This document shows positions 41,423-50,027 of a DNA stretch of 64,000 bases, one piece after another; position 1 is the first letter of the stretch; the number at the start of each line of letters is the position of its first letter. Position numbers and translations under genes: made by a program. Below the pieces are notes generated by a model, which was given only the letters and a program-made list of their open reading frames with translations, had not been told where the DNA came from and did not search any database. Source of the stretch: Paenalicyclobacillus cellulosilyticus (lineage in GTDB: Bacteria > Bacillota > Bacilli > Alicyclobacillales > Alicyclobacillaceae); contig NZ_BMOY01000003.1 in NCBI RefSeq assembly GCF_014647315.1, positions 1-64,000 on the forward strand, given 5' to 3'.

Positions 41423-42250
41423 GTGAACCAGGTGCGGGCAGGGAAGGCGTGGCGCCGCAGGATGCAGATGGGGTTGGCGGCGGTGTTGGGCGCAGGCGCC
41501 TTGTTCGGCGTGTGGTACCATCACCGGTACGTGATGAACCGTCTGCCCACCGTGACCTACATTCGCATGACGCCGGTGAGCCAAGAAGGCACGCGGGTGC
41601 TCGTCGTCGGGGGATCGGTCGCCCACGGTTGGAACGATTCCGACGGGGGGTTCATCGTGCGTGCGTTTGAGGCGTTCGGCGGCGATGAACCGTTCGAAAT
41701 TGTCAACCATTCGGCTGTGGGGGACGGCCCTGTACAATACGCGCCCAAGTTTGCGGACGATCTGCGCCGGGTGGCGCCCGATGTCCTGGTCATCGCCTGG
41801 GGCACGCTCGACGACATCTACAACCACACACCCTTGTCGGCGTTCTCGGCTGCCATTCGTGCGGAGATTAAGCAGGCGTTGGCGCACCGTGCCGTGGTGA
41901 TGCTCGTCACACCGCCGGTCACGAAAGCGAGTTACACCCAGTACCGGGATGAGGAGCCGCTGTACGTCGCGGCCGAGGTGGCGGTGGCGCACCGTTTCGA
42001 CAGCCCGAACGTGTACGTGTTCGACGTGTTTCATGAGATGCAGGCGTGGTTGACGGCGCACAGGGTTTCGTACGAAGCGTACGCGTCGGACGGATGGCAT
42101 CCGAACGCGCTCGGCCACGCGTTGGCAGGCGAATTGCTCGCGCACGACATGGCCAAGGCGTTTGGCGAAGGTCCTATCCAATTCAGGTCTCCGCAAGGAA
42201 AATCGTTGGACGAACACGGTACGGTTGCTCAGGGGAAAGAGACCACTTGA
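41423..42250 (+). CDS. SGNH/GDSL-family hydrolase, membrane-anchored
   Basis: A 275-residue protein with an N-terminal membrane anchor (MGLAAVLGAGALFGVWY) and an outward SGNH fold. The nucleophile block is VLVVGGSVAHGWND (GGS variant of GDS), the Gly block is HSAVGDG, the Asn/Asp-like block is IAWGTLDDI (D in place of the usual N), and the Asp-His dyad is SDGWHPNALGHALAG. Family members are esterases or lipases. The atypical third block lowers confidence in catalysis. Confidence 0.82.
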   Translation: MNQVRAGKAWRRRMQMGLAAVLGAGALFGVWYHHRYVMNRLPTVTYIRMTPVSQEGTRVLVVGGSVAHGWNDSDGGFIVRAFEAFGGDEPFEIVNHSAVGDGPVQYAPKFADDLRRVAPDVLVIAWGTLDDIYNHTPLSAFSAAIRAEIKQALAHRAVVMLVTPPVTKASYTQYRDEEPLYVAAEVAVAHRFDSPNVYVFDVFHEMQAWLTAHRVSYEAYASDGWHPNALGHALAGELLAHDMAKAFGEGPIQFRSPQGKSLDEHGTVAQGKETT

Positions 42251-42360
42251 CACTCCGCTTGTTGACACTCCGCATGGAGAAAACAACGGGGAAAGCGGGC
42301 CCGGTCGGCTCCGCTTACGCCAAAACATGACGCGCACGGAGCCGCCGGCACCGCACAGGC

Positions 42361-42669
42361 TCATTCGCCGTCCTCTTCTTCGCCTTCCAATTCGTCGAGT
42401 TGCGCGTTGTACGCCTGCACGACCTTTGCCCATTCCGCGTCGTCTTCAATGTCCGCCAGGATGAGTTGATCATCCTCCTCGCCTTCGATGCGGAAGATGA
42501 CGCCCTCTTCAAGGTCTTCGTCGATGGGCAACAGGACAGCATAATCCTGCCCGTCGACCGTCAGGACCTCGCCCAACACGAAGTTATGCTCTTTGCCTTC
42601 CTCGTCTTCCAAGACGATGATGTCGTCGTCCATCGCAAAGTCGTGTTCATGCGTGGATTCGTGCGCCAT
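42361..42669 (-). CDS. DUF1292 (YrzB-like) protein
   Basis: A 102-residue, very acidic protein: DDIIVLEDEEGKEHNFVLGEVLTVDGQDYAVLLPID, then EEGVIFRIEGEEDDQLILADIEDDAEWAKVVQAYNA. These two blocks define DUF1292, widespread in Firmicutes and of unknown function. ATG 42669 is preferred over one 18 codons upstream. It has the typical size. It lies 70 bp downstream of the YlbF-like gene on the same strand. Confidence 0.88.
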   Translation of the reverse strand: MAHESTHEHDFAMDDDIIVLEDEEGKEHNFVLGEVLTVDGQDYAVLLPIDEDLEEGVIFRIEGEEDDQLILADIEDDAEWAKVVQAYNAQLDELEGEEEDGE

Positions 42670-42739
42670 GGCAAGACCTTCTTTCTCCTCGTGGGGTCGG
42701 ATCAAACTGGCCAAGGATACCACGATTTCAGGCTGATTG

Positions 42740-43141
42740 TCAAATCGATGGCGGCGGATGGTCGGTATGTGTCCCCTGCACCGGAGGGTGAGGGTGCATG
42801 CGCTGTCTCACTGCGGCCGCCAGCCGGTCCGTGACCTCTTGGAGCAGGTCATTGACAGCCTGTTGCGCCTCGAGAAACGCCTGAACAATAGGTATCTTCT
42901 CCAGTTCGTCGAGCAACGATTCGGCTTCCTGGATCAGGTGCGCATAGTACGCTTCGGGAACCTGCCGGGCTTGGAAGGTGCCAATCTCTTCTTGAAGTTC
43001 ACGCAGGCGCGCCATCTTGGCTTGGGCGGCCGCGTCCTCGCGCAGCGATGCCTCCGCTTCGAGGTACGCCTCAATTTCAGGACACTTGAGCAACAGGTCG
43101 GCCAATTCCTCCGCTTCCGCCCACAGTTCGTTGCGGTCCAT
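42740..43141 (-). CDS. YlbF/YmcA family protein
   Basis: A 133-residue helical protein with the Com_YlbF pattern: LWAEAEELADLLLKCPEIEAYLEAEASLREDAAAQAKM, then LRELQEEIG and a second helical half ending PIVQAFLEAQQAVNDLLQEVTDRLA. In Bacillus subtilis, YlbF, YmcA and YaaT form a complex that affects competence, sporulation and RNA processing by RNase Y. ATG 43141 follows GAGGCCTGAG. The small membrane protein gene lies directly upstream (1 bp apart). Confidence 0.88.
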   Translation of the reverse strand: MDRNELWAEAEELADLLLKCPEIEAYLEAEASLREDAAAQAKMARLRELQEEIGTFQARQVPEAYYAHLIQEAESLLDELEKIPIVQAFLEAQQAVNDLLQEVTDRLAAAVRQRMHPHPPVQGTHTDHPPPSI

Positions 43142-43142
43142 C

Positions 43143-43376
43143 TCAGGCCTCCTCATCCTGTATCTCCCGGCGCACGCGCACAGGACGGCGATGGTGTTGC
43201 AGGTTGTGGTGTTGGAATCGCCGCACCGGCGCGTTGTCCCACCGGTCTGCCAAGCCGCCGGCGAAGAGGGCGACGGCCGCGGACGCGGCGGCCAAGGCCG
43301 GTTCGCGCGAGAGGATGCCTGCGATCACGCTTGCAAATGCGAACAGATACAGCAGGTACTGGCCCCGTCGATGCAC
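43143..43376 (-). CDS. small two-helix membrane protein
   Basis: A 77-residue protein, GTG start at 43376 with AGGAGG 6 bp upstream. Two hydrophobic stretches (YLLYLFAFASVIAGIL and LAAASAAVALFAGGLA) are followed by a basic, His-rich tail (RRFQHHNLQHHRRPVRVRRE). It ends one base before the YlbF-like start, so the two are likely co-translated. No family recognised. Confidence 0.6.
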   Translation of the reverse strand: MHRRGQYLLYLFAFASVIAGILSREPALAAASAAVALFAGGLADRWDNAPVRRFQHHNLQHHRRPVRVRREIQDEEA

Positions 43377-43521
43377 AGTGCGCCTCCTCTCCGGGTCGCC
43401 GGTCGTCACGGCTATTATACGCCCGCGCCTGTCATCGTACAATTCAGTCTTGACGCGCGTTCTGGTTCCTCGTAAGCTGAAATGCGAGAGGATGCGGACA
43501 ACATGCGCTGGAGGGATGGAC

Positions 43522-43653
43522 ATGGCCACCCACGGGCTGCTCGGGATGGCGGTCGCTGCGGCCGGACTGTTTTGGATGCTGTTCGCGTGTGCTTCGGAGA
43601 CCAAGGAGCAGTTCGACCGGGCGCTTGCGCGGGAGTCGGGAGAGGAAGAATGA
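43522..43653 (+). CDS. 43-residue membrane microprotein
   Basis: ATG 43522 follows GGAGGGATGGAC, an excellent ribosome site. The product has one membrane segment, LLGMAVAAAGLFWMLFACA, and a charged tail SETKEQFDRALARESGEEE. It is immediately upstream of the 43675 gene. No family recognised, but the ribosome site and hydrophobic pattern support a real gene. Confidence 0.5.
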   Translation: MATHGLLGMAVAAAGLFWMLFACASETKEQFDRALARESGEEE

Positions 43654-43674
43654 TGCGCGACACCGGGTACCGGG

Positions 43675-44184
43675 GTGAAGACGTTGGCTGAGGGCGGGTA
43701 CCGGTTTCTCTTTCCGAAAGCGAAGCCGTACGTGTTCCTGTATGAGAACGCCCCCCTGGTGTGGTTGCGCTGGGACCGGGACGACGCCCACCACCTGTTT
43801 CTCATCCGCAATCAACTGCAAGATACGCTGACCTTGGATTATCCCGGGGATGCGTTCACACAACGCGTGCTGGACGATGTGTCGTCCATCTTTTTTGTCG
43901 AACTGCGGGAAGAGGGGGCGGAACAAGGGCGGAAGCTGGCTTTGGGCTGCTATTTCACCGTCGGCCGGCAACCGTACGGGGCGTATTACGAACGGGATCG
44001 CACGCCGCCGGACGTGGTGTTGTTGCGCGTCGATGGTGAACCTCCCCGGAGAACGCTGGCGGTTCCGGATGAAGAAGAGTATGCGCACGTTGCGGGCGTG
44101 TTCTATGAAGCGATGCGCGACTGGCTCGACATCCGGCGGGCCGGGGATCCGGACGGACACCGCGAAGCAGATGAGACATCGTAA
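43675..44184 (+). CDS. hypothetical protein, partly DUF1292-like
   Basis: A 169-residue soluble protein, GTG start at 43675. The N-terminal half (GGYRFLFPKAKPYVFLYENAPLVWLRW ... FLIRNQLQDTLTLDYPGD) is not recognised. The C-terminal half (LALGCYFTVGRQPYGAYYERDRTPPDVVLLRV ... VPDEEEYAHVAGVFYEAM) resembles the layout of DUF1292 proteins. It follows the 43-residue microprotein gene by about 20 bp. Role unknown. Confidence 0.65.
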   Translation: MKTLAEGGYRFLFPKAKPYVFLYENAPLVWLRWDRDDAHHLFLIRNQLQDTLTLDYPGDAFTQRVLDDVSSIFFVELREEGAEQGRKLALGCYFTVGRQPYGAYYERDRTPPDVVLLRVDGEPPRRTLAVPDEEEYAHVAGVFYEAMRDWLDIRRAGDPDGHREADETS

Positions 44185-44206
44185 GGGGCTCAGGTGTTCG
44201 GTCAGG

Positions 44207-44476
44207 TCACCAATGTGCGCGCAGCACGCGTGAGAGCTCTTCCGCTTCTTCCTCACTGCGCAATTGGAATGCCTCCATGAGGTAGCTTGCGTGGGAAGCC
44301 TCGTCTTCGCCGAGGATGGCGGTGCGTCCCGATTGGATCAGGGTGACCAGCTTCTTGCCGTAGAAGTGTGCTGTCGTGGTGATGGCCACGTCGAAACGCG
44401 TGGTCTCGCCCGCTACACCGAGGAAGCGGGTGGAGGTCGCCTCCGTATCGTCATACAGAATCATCCACTCGTCCAT
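44207..44476 (-). CDS. DUF3055 (SAV0927) family protein
   Basis: An 89-residue protein: WMILYDDTEATSTRFLGVAGETTRFDVAITTTAHFYGKKLVTLIQSGRTAILGEDEA, then AFQLRSEEEAEELSRVL. This is the compact DUF3055 pattern of Bacillales (short beta-rich protein with the YDDT and FYGKKLV motifs). Function is not known. It stands between a convergent plus-strand gene and the IDEAL-domain gene. Confidence 0.85.
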   Translation of the reverse strand: MDEWMILYDDTEATSTRFLGVAGETTRFDVAITTTAHFYGKKLVTLIQSGRTAILGEDEASHASYLMEAFQLRSEEEAEELSRVLRAHW

Positions 44477-44582
44477 GGAGCTCGCTTCCTGCCTTTGTCA
44501 TGGTCTCTCTGTGCGGCGTGTCGTGAGCAGCATCCAAGTTGCGGCGTGCCACCGCGCAGGCAGCGTGCCCCGGGTGGCGCCG

Positions 44583-45047
44583 CTAGCGATCGCGATCGTC
44601 CGAGTCATAGGAACTGAGTTCTTTCCACTCGCGGGCCGCCTCGTAGAACAGTTCGCGGTTGCCTTCGTCCAGCGCCTGGTCGATGATGCGCCGAAGTTCC
44701 TCTTTGCGCGCCGCGCGCGCTTGCACCTCTTGCAACACCTGCGTCACTTCCACAGGCATCGGCAAATCCGGCAGATTGATGAACAAATACAACGTCTCCT
44801 GACGCTGGAAGAAGTGTTGCAACAGCTCGATGATCTCCGCAGGCTGGCTCGCTTTCCGCATGCCGCCGTTCATCGGGATCCGCGCAATCATCCCGTGCCG
44901 GCCGATGATGAGCAACGGCACGTTTTCCATCACAATTTGCGTCAACTCCACTTGGTGGAGGCGGTTGAGCAGGAAGTCCAATACCATATCCGCGCCGCTC
45001 GGAAGGATTTTCGTCTTCAACAGAAGGATGTCTTCCTTGGTGACCAT
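44583..45047 (-). CDS. IDEAL-domain protein
   Basis: A 154-residue protein. The C-terminal RRIIDQALDEGNRELFYEAAREWKEL matches the IDEAL domain, a short helical motif of Bacillales proteins such as YpiB. The N-terminal part (KEDILLLKTKILPSGADMVLDFLLNRLHQVEL, LLIIGRHGMIARIPM) is a mixed alpha/beta domain that I cannot name. Codon use is like the core genes. Role unknown. Confidence 0.7.
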   Translation of the reverse strand: MVTKEDILLLKTKILPSGADMVLDFLLNRLHQVELTQIVMENVPLLIIGRHGMIARIPMNGGMRKASQPAEIIELLQHFFQRQETLYLFINLPDLPMPVEVTQVLQEVQARAARKEELRRIIDQALDEGNRELFYEAAREWKELSSYDSDDRDR

Positions 45048-45361
45048 GCTGGAATCCCTCCTTCGCAGGGAACGTCCCGGGCGCTTCCTTCCGTGGCAAG
45101 TCCGAAACGGGAGGTGGGGAGCGAGATGGGCGCGCTGCCGCGACCCAAGGCTCCTTCACAGCATATGCGGCGCGGGGTGTGCGCTTTTCGCGCCAGTGTC
45201 CCCGCTGTCCAGGCAAATGAGAACCCCTGGCTGTACATGTTAGTTTAGCAAAAATCGCATACGCATAGAAGTGGCAAGGATTGGCCTTGTGCTACCCGCT
45301 TCCCCATCTTTGTGTGACATGCTACCATGAAGGACAGAATGTGGGGAAAGGCGTGAATCGC

Positions 45362-45829
45362 ATGAAGAAGGCATTGATGGTGCTCGATGTTCAATCCGAC
45401 TTTCTCGGCAACACGCTGGACTACATCGCCCCGCTTTGCCAACGCTATTTGAACGAACACGGCGACGCGTACGACGCCATTGTGCTCACCCAGTGGGTGT
45501 ACGATGAATTGGGCGGGATGGACACCTTGCTTTTGTCCCATCCCAAGGCGCAGGTGGTGCGCAAATCGACGTACTCCGCCTTCACCCCTGAGGTGCAGCG
45601 GGTTTTTGCCGACAAGGGGATCCGAGAGGTGCATCTCGCCGGCGTGGACGCGGAGATGGGGGTGCTCGCCACCATGTTCGCGTTGCTCGACGCCGGGTAT
45701 GAGGTGAAGATCTTGGAGCGGCTTGTCACCGGATATCACGGCCGGAACTGGGAAGCGATGATGATTGCCCGGCACACCCTCGGCCCGGAAAACGTGTTGA
45801 ACATCGGCGGCGGCCCCGTCTACCTGTGA
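45362..45829 (+). CDS. isochorismatase-like protein lacking the catalytic cysteine
   Basis: A 155-residue member of the cysteine hydrolase (isochorismatase/nicotinamidase) superfamily. The Asp of the triad is in MVLDVQSDFL (Asp 9) and the Lys in VVRKSTYSAF (Lys 68), but the position normally filled by the nucleophilic Cys, in AGVDAEMGVLATMFALLDAGYEV, is Gly 100. The family pattern there is D-x-C-V-x-x-T. The fold is intact and the frame unbroken, so a binding or regulatory pseudoenzyme is likely. ATG 45362 is preferred over GTG 45353. Confidence 0.8.
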   Translation: MKKALMVLDVQSDFLGNTLDYIAPLCQRYLNEHGDAYDAIVLTQWVYDELGGMDTLLLSHPKAQVVRKSTYSAFTPEVQRVFADKGIREVHLAGVDAEMGVLATMFALLDAGYEVKILERLVTGYHGRNWEAMMIARHTLGPENVLNIGGGPVYL

Positions 45830-45906
45830 TTGCGCCAGCGCGCACAGGTTTTGCCTGCAAGCGCCCCCCGGCCGCGCACATACTAGCAGGCAAGGGGGGC
45901 GGTGCG

Positions 45907-46092
45907 ATGGCGAACGACTGGGTGTACTTCGCGGGGTTGTACGACTCCAAGTTCGAAGCGTATTGCGCGGTGATGTGGGTCGAGGCGGACGAACGCATCC
46001 GCGGAACCGCAGCACCCGAAGAGGTGCAGGTATACCAGACACGCAAAGGCAAATACGGCGTTCGCTTTCGCCGGCGCCGGGCGTTCGCTTGA
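45907..46092 (+). CDS. small hypothetical protein
   Basis: A 61-residue basic protein, ATG 45907 with a purine-rich GCAAGGGGGGC site upstream. It reads DWVYFAGLYDSKFEAYCAVMWVEADERIRG, then VYQTRKGKYGVRFRRRRAFA. The strand-helix-strand layout resembles small ACT- or SPOR-like folds, but this is only an impression. It lies 77 bp after the cysteine-hydrolase-like gene. Confidence 0.55.
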   Translation: MANDWVYFAGLYDSKFEAYCAVMWVEADERIRGTAAPEEVQVYQTRKGKYGVRFRRRRAFA

Positions 46093-46190
46093 TGTGTGAC
46101 GCGTTGCATGTCGGCATACGGGGGCAGGGTGCACACGGCGGCATACGGCGGCATCGGGGCCACCGCGGGCGGGCGTCCTCGCCGCCCGCT

Positions 46191-46745
46191 TCAGTGGACG
46201 GTGGCGTCCTCCGTTGCGCGGCTTGTCGCCTCCCGGCGGTTGCGGGCGTTCGCCGCATGGGCCCCTTGTGCCGTTTCATGCAAAGGGTCATCCGAAGCTG
46301 CCCGCCTTGCTTCCGGCTCTGTTCGCCGCGCGGCGCGGGATCCGGCACGTTCCGGGCGGACGAAATTCACTTTGCGCGATGACGCTGCATCCTTCCCGGT
46401 GTTCGTGGCCGCCTCGTTCTCGGCATTCGTGACCGCCTCATCCGCTTGCCCGACGGGCGCGGCCTGTGTGCCTTCCGCTTGGGCCGCTGGCCGGCGGTTG
46501 CCGGCGGAGGCCACAGCGGTCTCGGCACAGGTCCAGGCGTGTACGAGCGGGCACCAGCCGAGGATGCCTTCCGCAATCTTCATCGCGCCGAGCGTCATCA
46601 GCGCCGTGCGGGCGGTGGCGGCGCGGCGCCCCATCGCCTGTGCGGCGCCGAACAAAAGCAGCCCTCCCGCCAACCGGACGTAACGTTCCAATGAGCCGAG
46701 ATTGCGTGCGCCTGCGGACCGGCCGCTCTGCCCTTGTGTCTGCAT
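46191..46745 (-). CDS. DUF2892 membrane protein with a long charged tail
   Basis: A 184-residue protein. Residues 15-70 form a DUF2892 (YgaP C-terminal-like) pair of membrane helices: LGSLERYVRLAGGLLLFGAAQ, ALMTLGAMKIAEGILGWCPLV. The remaining 110 residues are low-complexity, Ala/Arg/Glu-rich and probably disordered (AEGTQAAPVGQADEAVTNAENEAA...). Most DUF2892 proteins are only 60-70 residues, so the tail is unusual. ATG 46745 has GGAGG 7 bp upstream. Confidence 0.7.
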   Translation of the reverse strand: MQTQGQSGRSAGARNLGSLERYVRLAGGLLLFGAAQAMGRRAATARTALMTLGAMKIAEGILGWCPLVHAWTCAETAVASAGNRRPAAQAEGTQAAPVGQADEAVTNAENEAATNTGKDAASSRKVNFVRPERAGSRAARRTEPEARRAASDDPLHETAQGAHAANARNRREATSRATEDATVH

Positions 46746-46880
46746 GCTCATCCTCCTCACCGAAGCTCCGCGCATAGTATGTCCAGCCCCTTTCTCTCTA
46801 TGAGCCGGGTTGATGTGAACGGCGGCGATCCGGCGGTATCTTCAGGGACAGGCCCGCCCATGATTTGACCTTGACTATTG

Positions 46881-46909
46881 TTGATGAAAAACGCGTTGTG
46901 GTGCATACT
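46881..46909 (+). promoter_or_regulatory. possible clpP promoter
   Basis: TTGATG (46881-46886) and CATACT (46904-46909) are 17 bp apart, about 50 bp before clpP. Each matches four of six consensus bases. A TTTGACC heptamer at 46864-46870 recalls one half of a CtsR operator, but its partner is missing. Confidence 0.35.
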
Positions 46910-46959
46910 GGAGGGGAAGCAAAGCCATACTCGGCTCGGAGCCAGAGGGGGTTGGCAAC

Positions 46960-47547
46960 ATGGGATTGATTCCTTTCGTCGTCGAACAGACCAGCCGCGG
47001 TGAACGCAGTTACGACATTTATTCGCGTCTGCTGAAAGACCGCATCATCTTCCTCGGCACGCCCATCGACGCAGACGTGGCGAATTCGGTCGTCGCCCAG
47101 CTTTTGTTCCTCGCCGCGGAAGACCCGGAGAAAGACATTCAGATGTACATCAACACCCCGGGCGGTTCGGTCACCGCCGGTTTGGCCATTTACGATACCA
47201 TGCAGCATGTCAAGCCGGACGTCTCGACCATGTGCATCGGCATGGCGGCCAGCATGGGCGCGGTGTTGCTCGCCGGCGGAGCGAAAGGGAAGCGGTTCGC
47301 GCTGCCCAATTCGGAGATCTTGATCCATCAGCCTTGGGCCGGCGGGATCCGGGGCCAGGCGACGGACATTCAGATCCACGCCGAGCACATCATCAAGACC
47401 CGCAACCGCCTCAACCAGATCCTCAGCAAACACACGGGTCAACCGCTGGAGAAGGTGGAGCGGGATACAGACAGGGACTACTTCATGTCGGCGGAAGAGG
47501 CCAAGGCGTACGGACTCATCGATGACGTCATCTATCGTCACGGTTGA
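46960..47547 (+). CDS. clpP: ATP-dependent Clp protease proteolytic subunit
   Basis: A 195-residue serine peptidase that forms the 14-mer chamber used by ClpX and ClpC. The triad is visible as Ser 98 in [14 protein letters not shown], His 123 in [10 protein letters not shown] and Asp 171 in [10 protein letters not shown]. The N-terminus [23 protein letters not shown] is the classic processed ClpP start. The stop overlaps the start of a MidA-like methyltransferase gene, which is not the usual clpP context. Confidence 0.98.
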   Translation: MGLIPFVVEQTSRGERSYDIYSRLLKDRIIFLGTPIDADVANSVVAQLLFLAAEDPEKDIQMYINTPGGSVTAGLAIYDTMQHVKPDVSTMCIGMAASMGAVLLAGGAKGKRFALPNSEILIHQPWAGGIRGQATDIQIHAEHIIKTRNRLNQILSKHTGQPLEKVERDTDRDYFMSAEEAKAYGLIDDVIYRHG

Positions 47548-48653
47548 GACGGGCGATGCGGCCACCATATGCGGATACGCACGGAGGAAACGAACCGGGG
47601 CAGGGATTTGTGCCGTTTTCCGCTTTCATGCGCGAGGCGCTGTACGGGCCGGAAGGTTACTACGCGCGCAGCGTCCGCATCGGGGCGGACGGAGATTTTG
47701 TCACGGCTGCCGCGTCACCTCTCTTTGCGGGTGTGCTCGCCCGCTACATCGGCAAGGTATGGCATCGGTTCGGACGGCCGCGCCGGTTGCAGTTGGTTGA
47801 ACTTGGCGCCGGCGAAGGGACGTTGGCGGAAGGTCTGCTCCGTGCGCTGGCCGATCATCTGGCCGATGGCCCGGAAGTCATCGTGTACGTCATCATCGAG
47901 GCTTCGGACGTGCTCCGCACCCGTCAGGAAGCACGCCTGCGCCCCCGACCTTCGCCGGCAACCGGGCGGCCATGGATACAGGTGCACTGGGCCGACCCGG
48001 ATCCGTCGCTGGATACCGTGCTCCTCGCCAACGAAGTGCTGGATGCCCTGCCTGTGGAACGTGTGCGGCGCACGGCGGACGGATGGGAGCGGATGTGGGT
48101 GCGCTGGGAGCGAGGGATGCCAGTGGAAATTGCGTGGCGCCCCGCTCCGCCTGACCTTGCGGAACGTGCCGACGTCTGGCTCGACATCCCTCCCGGCACC
48201 GAGGCGGAGTTGTGCCTCGAGTACGAGCCGCTCATGCTTCGGTGCACCCGCTTCGGCCGGCGGATGGCCGCGTTGTGGTTCGATTACGGGATCACCCGCG
48301 ACGAGTGGCAGGCGGGTATCCGGCCGCGCGGGACGCTCCGGGCGTACCAACGCCACGCGTGGGTCGACTGGCGCCGGGAGGCGGGGCGATGCGACATCAC
48401 CGCCGACGTCCACTGGGACCTGGCGATGTGGGCGGCGGAGCAAGCCGGGTGGCAAGTGCGGCTGTGGCAGCAGGGGGAATTCCTGCTCGCGCACGGCATC
48501 CTTGACTTTGTCCAGCCCTTGGCGGATGATGGGTCCGAGTGGCGGCCCGCCCTGGCGCGGTACCGGCAGACGGCTGCGCTGAAGCAGTTGATCCTGCCCG
48601 GAGGGATGGGCGAGCGGTTTTCGTGCCTGGAGTGTTGGCGAGCGGACGGGTGA
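47544..48653 (+). CDS. MidA/DUF185-family SAM-dependent methyltransferase
   Basis: A 369-residue methyltransferase of the MidA/NDUFAF7 family. The N-terminal [36 protein letters not shown]-binding [18 protein letters not shown], the acidic end of strand two ([10 protein letters not shown]) and the hallmark [16 protein letters not shown] are all present, as is [11 protein letters not shown]. In mitochondria the relative methylates an arginine of a complex I subunit; the bacterial targets are uncertain. The start is TTG 47544, overlapping the clpP stop, or ATG 47556. Confidence 0.88.
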   Translation: MRRAMRPPYADTHGGNEPGQGFVPFSAFMREALYGPEGYYARSVRIGADGDFVTAAASPLFAGVLARYIGKVWHRFGRPRRLQLVELGAGEGTLAEGLLRALADHLADGPEVIVYVIIEASDVLRTRQEARLRPRPSPATGRPWIQVHWADPDPSLDTVLLANEVLDALPVERVRRTADGWERMWVRWERGMPVEIAWRPAPPDLAERADVWLDIPPGTEAELCLEYEPLMLRCTRFGRRMAALWFDYGITRDEWQAGIRPRGTLRAYQRHAWVDWRREAGRCDITADVHWDLAMWAAEQAGWQVRLWQQGEFLLAHGILDFVQPLADDGSEWRPALARYRQTAALKQLILPGGMGERFSCLECWRADG

Positions 48654-48659
48654 TCGCAT

Positions 48660-48749
48660 GTGCTGCGGCGGTTGGCCATTCTGTGTTTGATTGCCGGTGT
48701 GGTGTTTCTCCTGCTCGGCGTGCGGTACATCTGGATGGGACCGTCTTAG
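48660..48749 (+). CDS. possible 29-residue membrane peptide
   Basis: GTG 48660 opens a frame for LRRLAILCLIAGVVFLLLGV then a short end, a single hydrophobic helix with basic N-terminus. It lies between the methyltransferase and the cysteine desulfurase genes in the same orientation. No strong ribosome site is visible, so this is only a candidate small protein. Confidence 0.35.
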   Translation: MLRRLAILCLIAGVVFLLLGVRYIWMGPS

Positions 48750-48796
48750 CGGACGGCAAACGTGTCACGTGGCGACAGAAGGGGGTCGACGCAGGC

Positions 48797-49948
48797 GTGG
48801 CAGGGCGAGAACTGTATTTTGACACGGCGGCGACGACGCCCCTGTTGCCCGAGGTCAGGGAGGCGCTGGTCGCCGCTTTCGACAACTACGGCAATCCGTC
48901 TTCGCTGCACCGCAAAGGGGTGGAGGCAGAACGCGCGATGGCATCCGCGCGGGCCGAGGTGGCGCGTTGCCTGGGGGTCGAGGGCGGCAGCGTCATCTTC
49001 ACCGGCTGCGGCACGGAGGCGAACAACCTGGCCATCTTCGGAACCGCGTGGCGGCATCGCGATCGCGGCCGGCACATCGTCACCACGCAGATTGAGCATC
49101 CTTCCGTGCTTGAACCTGTCCGCTGGCTCGAGCGGCAGGGATGGACGGTGACCTACGTGCCGCCGCAGCCGGACGGGAGTGTGCGGGCGGACGACGTGCT
49201 GGCGGCGGTGCGCGACGATACGGTGCTCGTCAGCATGATGCACATCAACAACGAGACCGGGGCCATCCTGCCCGTGGCGGAGGTCGCGCGCGGGCTCAAA
49301 GCGCGCCGGAAGGTGGTGTTCCACGTCGACGGCATCCAGGCGTTCGGAAAGGTGCCCGCGTGCGCCAAGGAGGCGGGGGCGGACCTGTACACCGTCTCCG
49401 GGCACAAAATCGGTGCGCCGAAAGGCATCGGCGCGCTGTACATCCGGCAAGGCCTCCGGATTGATCCGGTGCTGCACGGCGGCGGCCAGGAGCAGGGCTT
49501 GCGTTCGGGCACGGAGAACGTCCTCGGCATCATCGCGCTGGGGGTGGCGTCCGCCGTCGCAAGGCAACATGCCGAGGCGCGCTGGCAACATGTCTTGCGC
49601 CTCGCGGATCGGTTGTGCGCGGGGTTGGCGGACGTGCCGGGAGCTGTGCTGCAGCGGCCGCCGGTTGCGTCTCCTTACATCGTGAGCGTGACCTTCCCCG
49701 GCTTGCGCGGCGAGGTGATGGTGCACGCCCTGGAGGAGCAGGGGCTGTACGTGTCGACGGGATCGGCTTGTTCCACGAAAGGCCAACACGCGACGGCGAG
49801 CCATGTGCTGCGGGCCATGGGGAAGCGGCCGGACGAGGTGACGGGGACGTTGCGCTTCTCGCTCGGTTGGTGGCATACCGAAGACGACGTCGATGCGGCG
49901 TTGGCGGTGGTCAAGGAGAGAATCGGCTGGCTGCGCAGCTTGTGGTGA
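48797..49948 (+). CDS. cysteine desulfurase (NifS/IscS-like) paired with thiI
   Basis: A 383-residue PLP enzyme taking sulfur from cysteine. Visible are the N-terminal YFDTAATTPLLPEVREAL, the cofactor region TGCGTEANNLAIFG, HPSVLEP, the PLP lysine in YTVSGHKIGAPKGIGALYI, the substrate-binding GGGQEQGLRSGTENV and the mobile-loop Cys in YVSTGSACSTKGQHATAS. The GTG start at 48797 was chosen for position and homology. In Bacillus the equivalent enzyme (NifZ) donates sulfur to ThiI for 4-thiouridine in tRNA, and thiI follows here by 80 bp. Confidence 0.94.
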   Translation: MAGRELYFDTAATTPLLPEVREALVAAFDNYGNPSSLHRKGVEAERAMASARAEVARCLGVEGGSVIFTGCGTEANNLAIFGTAWRHRDRGRHIVTTQIEHPSVLEPVRWLERQGWTVTYVPPQPDGSVRADDVLAAVRDDTVLVSMMHINNETGAILPVAEVARGLKARRKVVFHVDGIQAFGKVPACAKEAGADLYTVSGHKIGAPKGIGALYIRQGLRIDPVLHGGGQEQGLRSGTENVLGIIALGVASAVARQHAEARWQHVLRLADRLCAGLADVPGAVLQRPPVASPYIVSVTFPGLRGEVMVHALEEQGLYVSTGSACSTKGQHATASHVLRAMGKRPDEVTGTLRFSLGWWHTEDDVDAALAVVKERIGWLRSLW

Positions 49949-50027
49949 GGGCACCGCGGTGTGCCGGCCGGTTCGGTAAGCTGCCGCCGCGCGGGCTGCC
50001 GCGGGTGACAGGTAGGGGGAAGACGGT

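Noticed and set aside
42251-42360. Repeated TTGACACTCCGC motif (two copies about 15 bp apart) after the SGNH hydrolase gene
   Set aside because: Only two short copies, no symmetry and no adjacent plus-strand gene; probably local duplication without function.
46864-46880. Possible CtsR operator upstream of clpP
   Set aside because: Only one heptad (TTTGACC) is present; the second does not match, so CtsR control is not supported.
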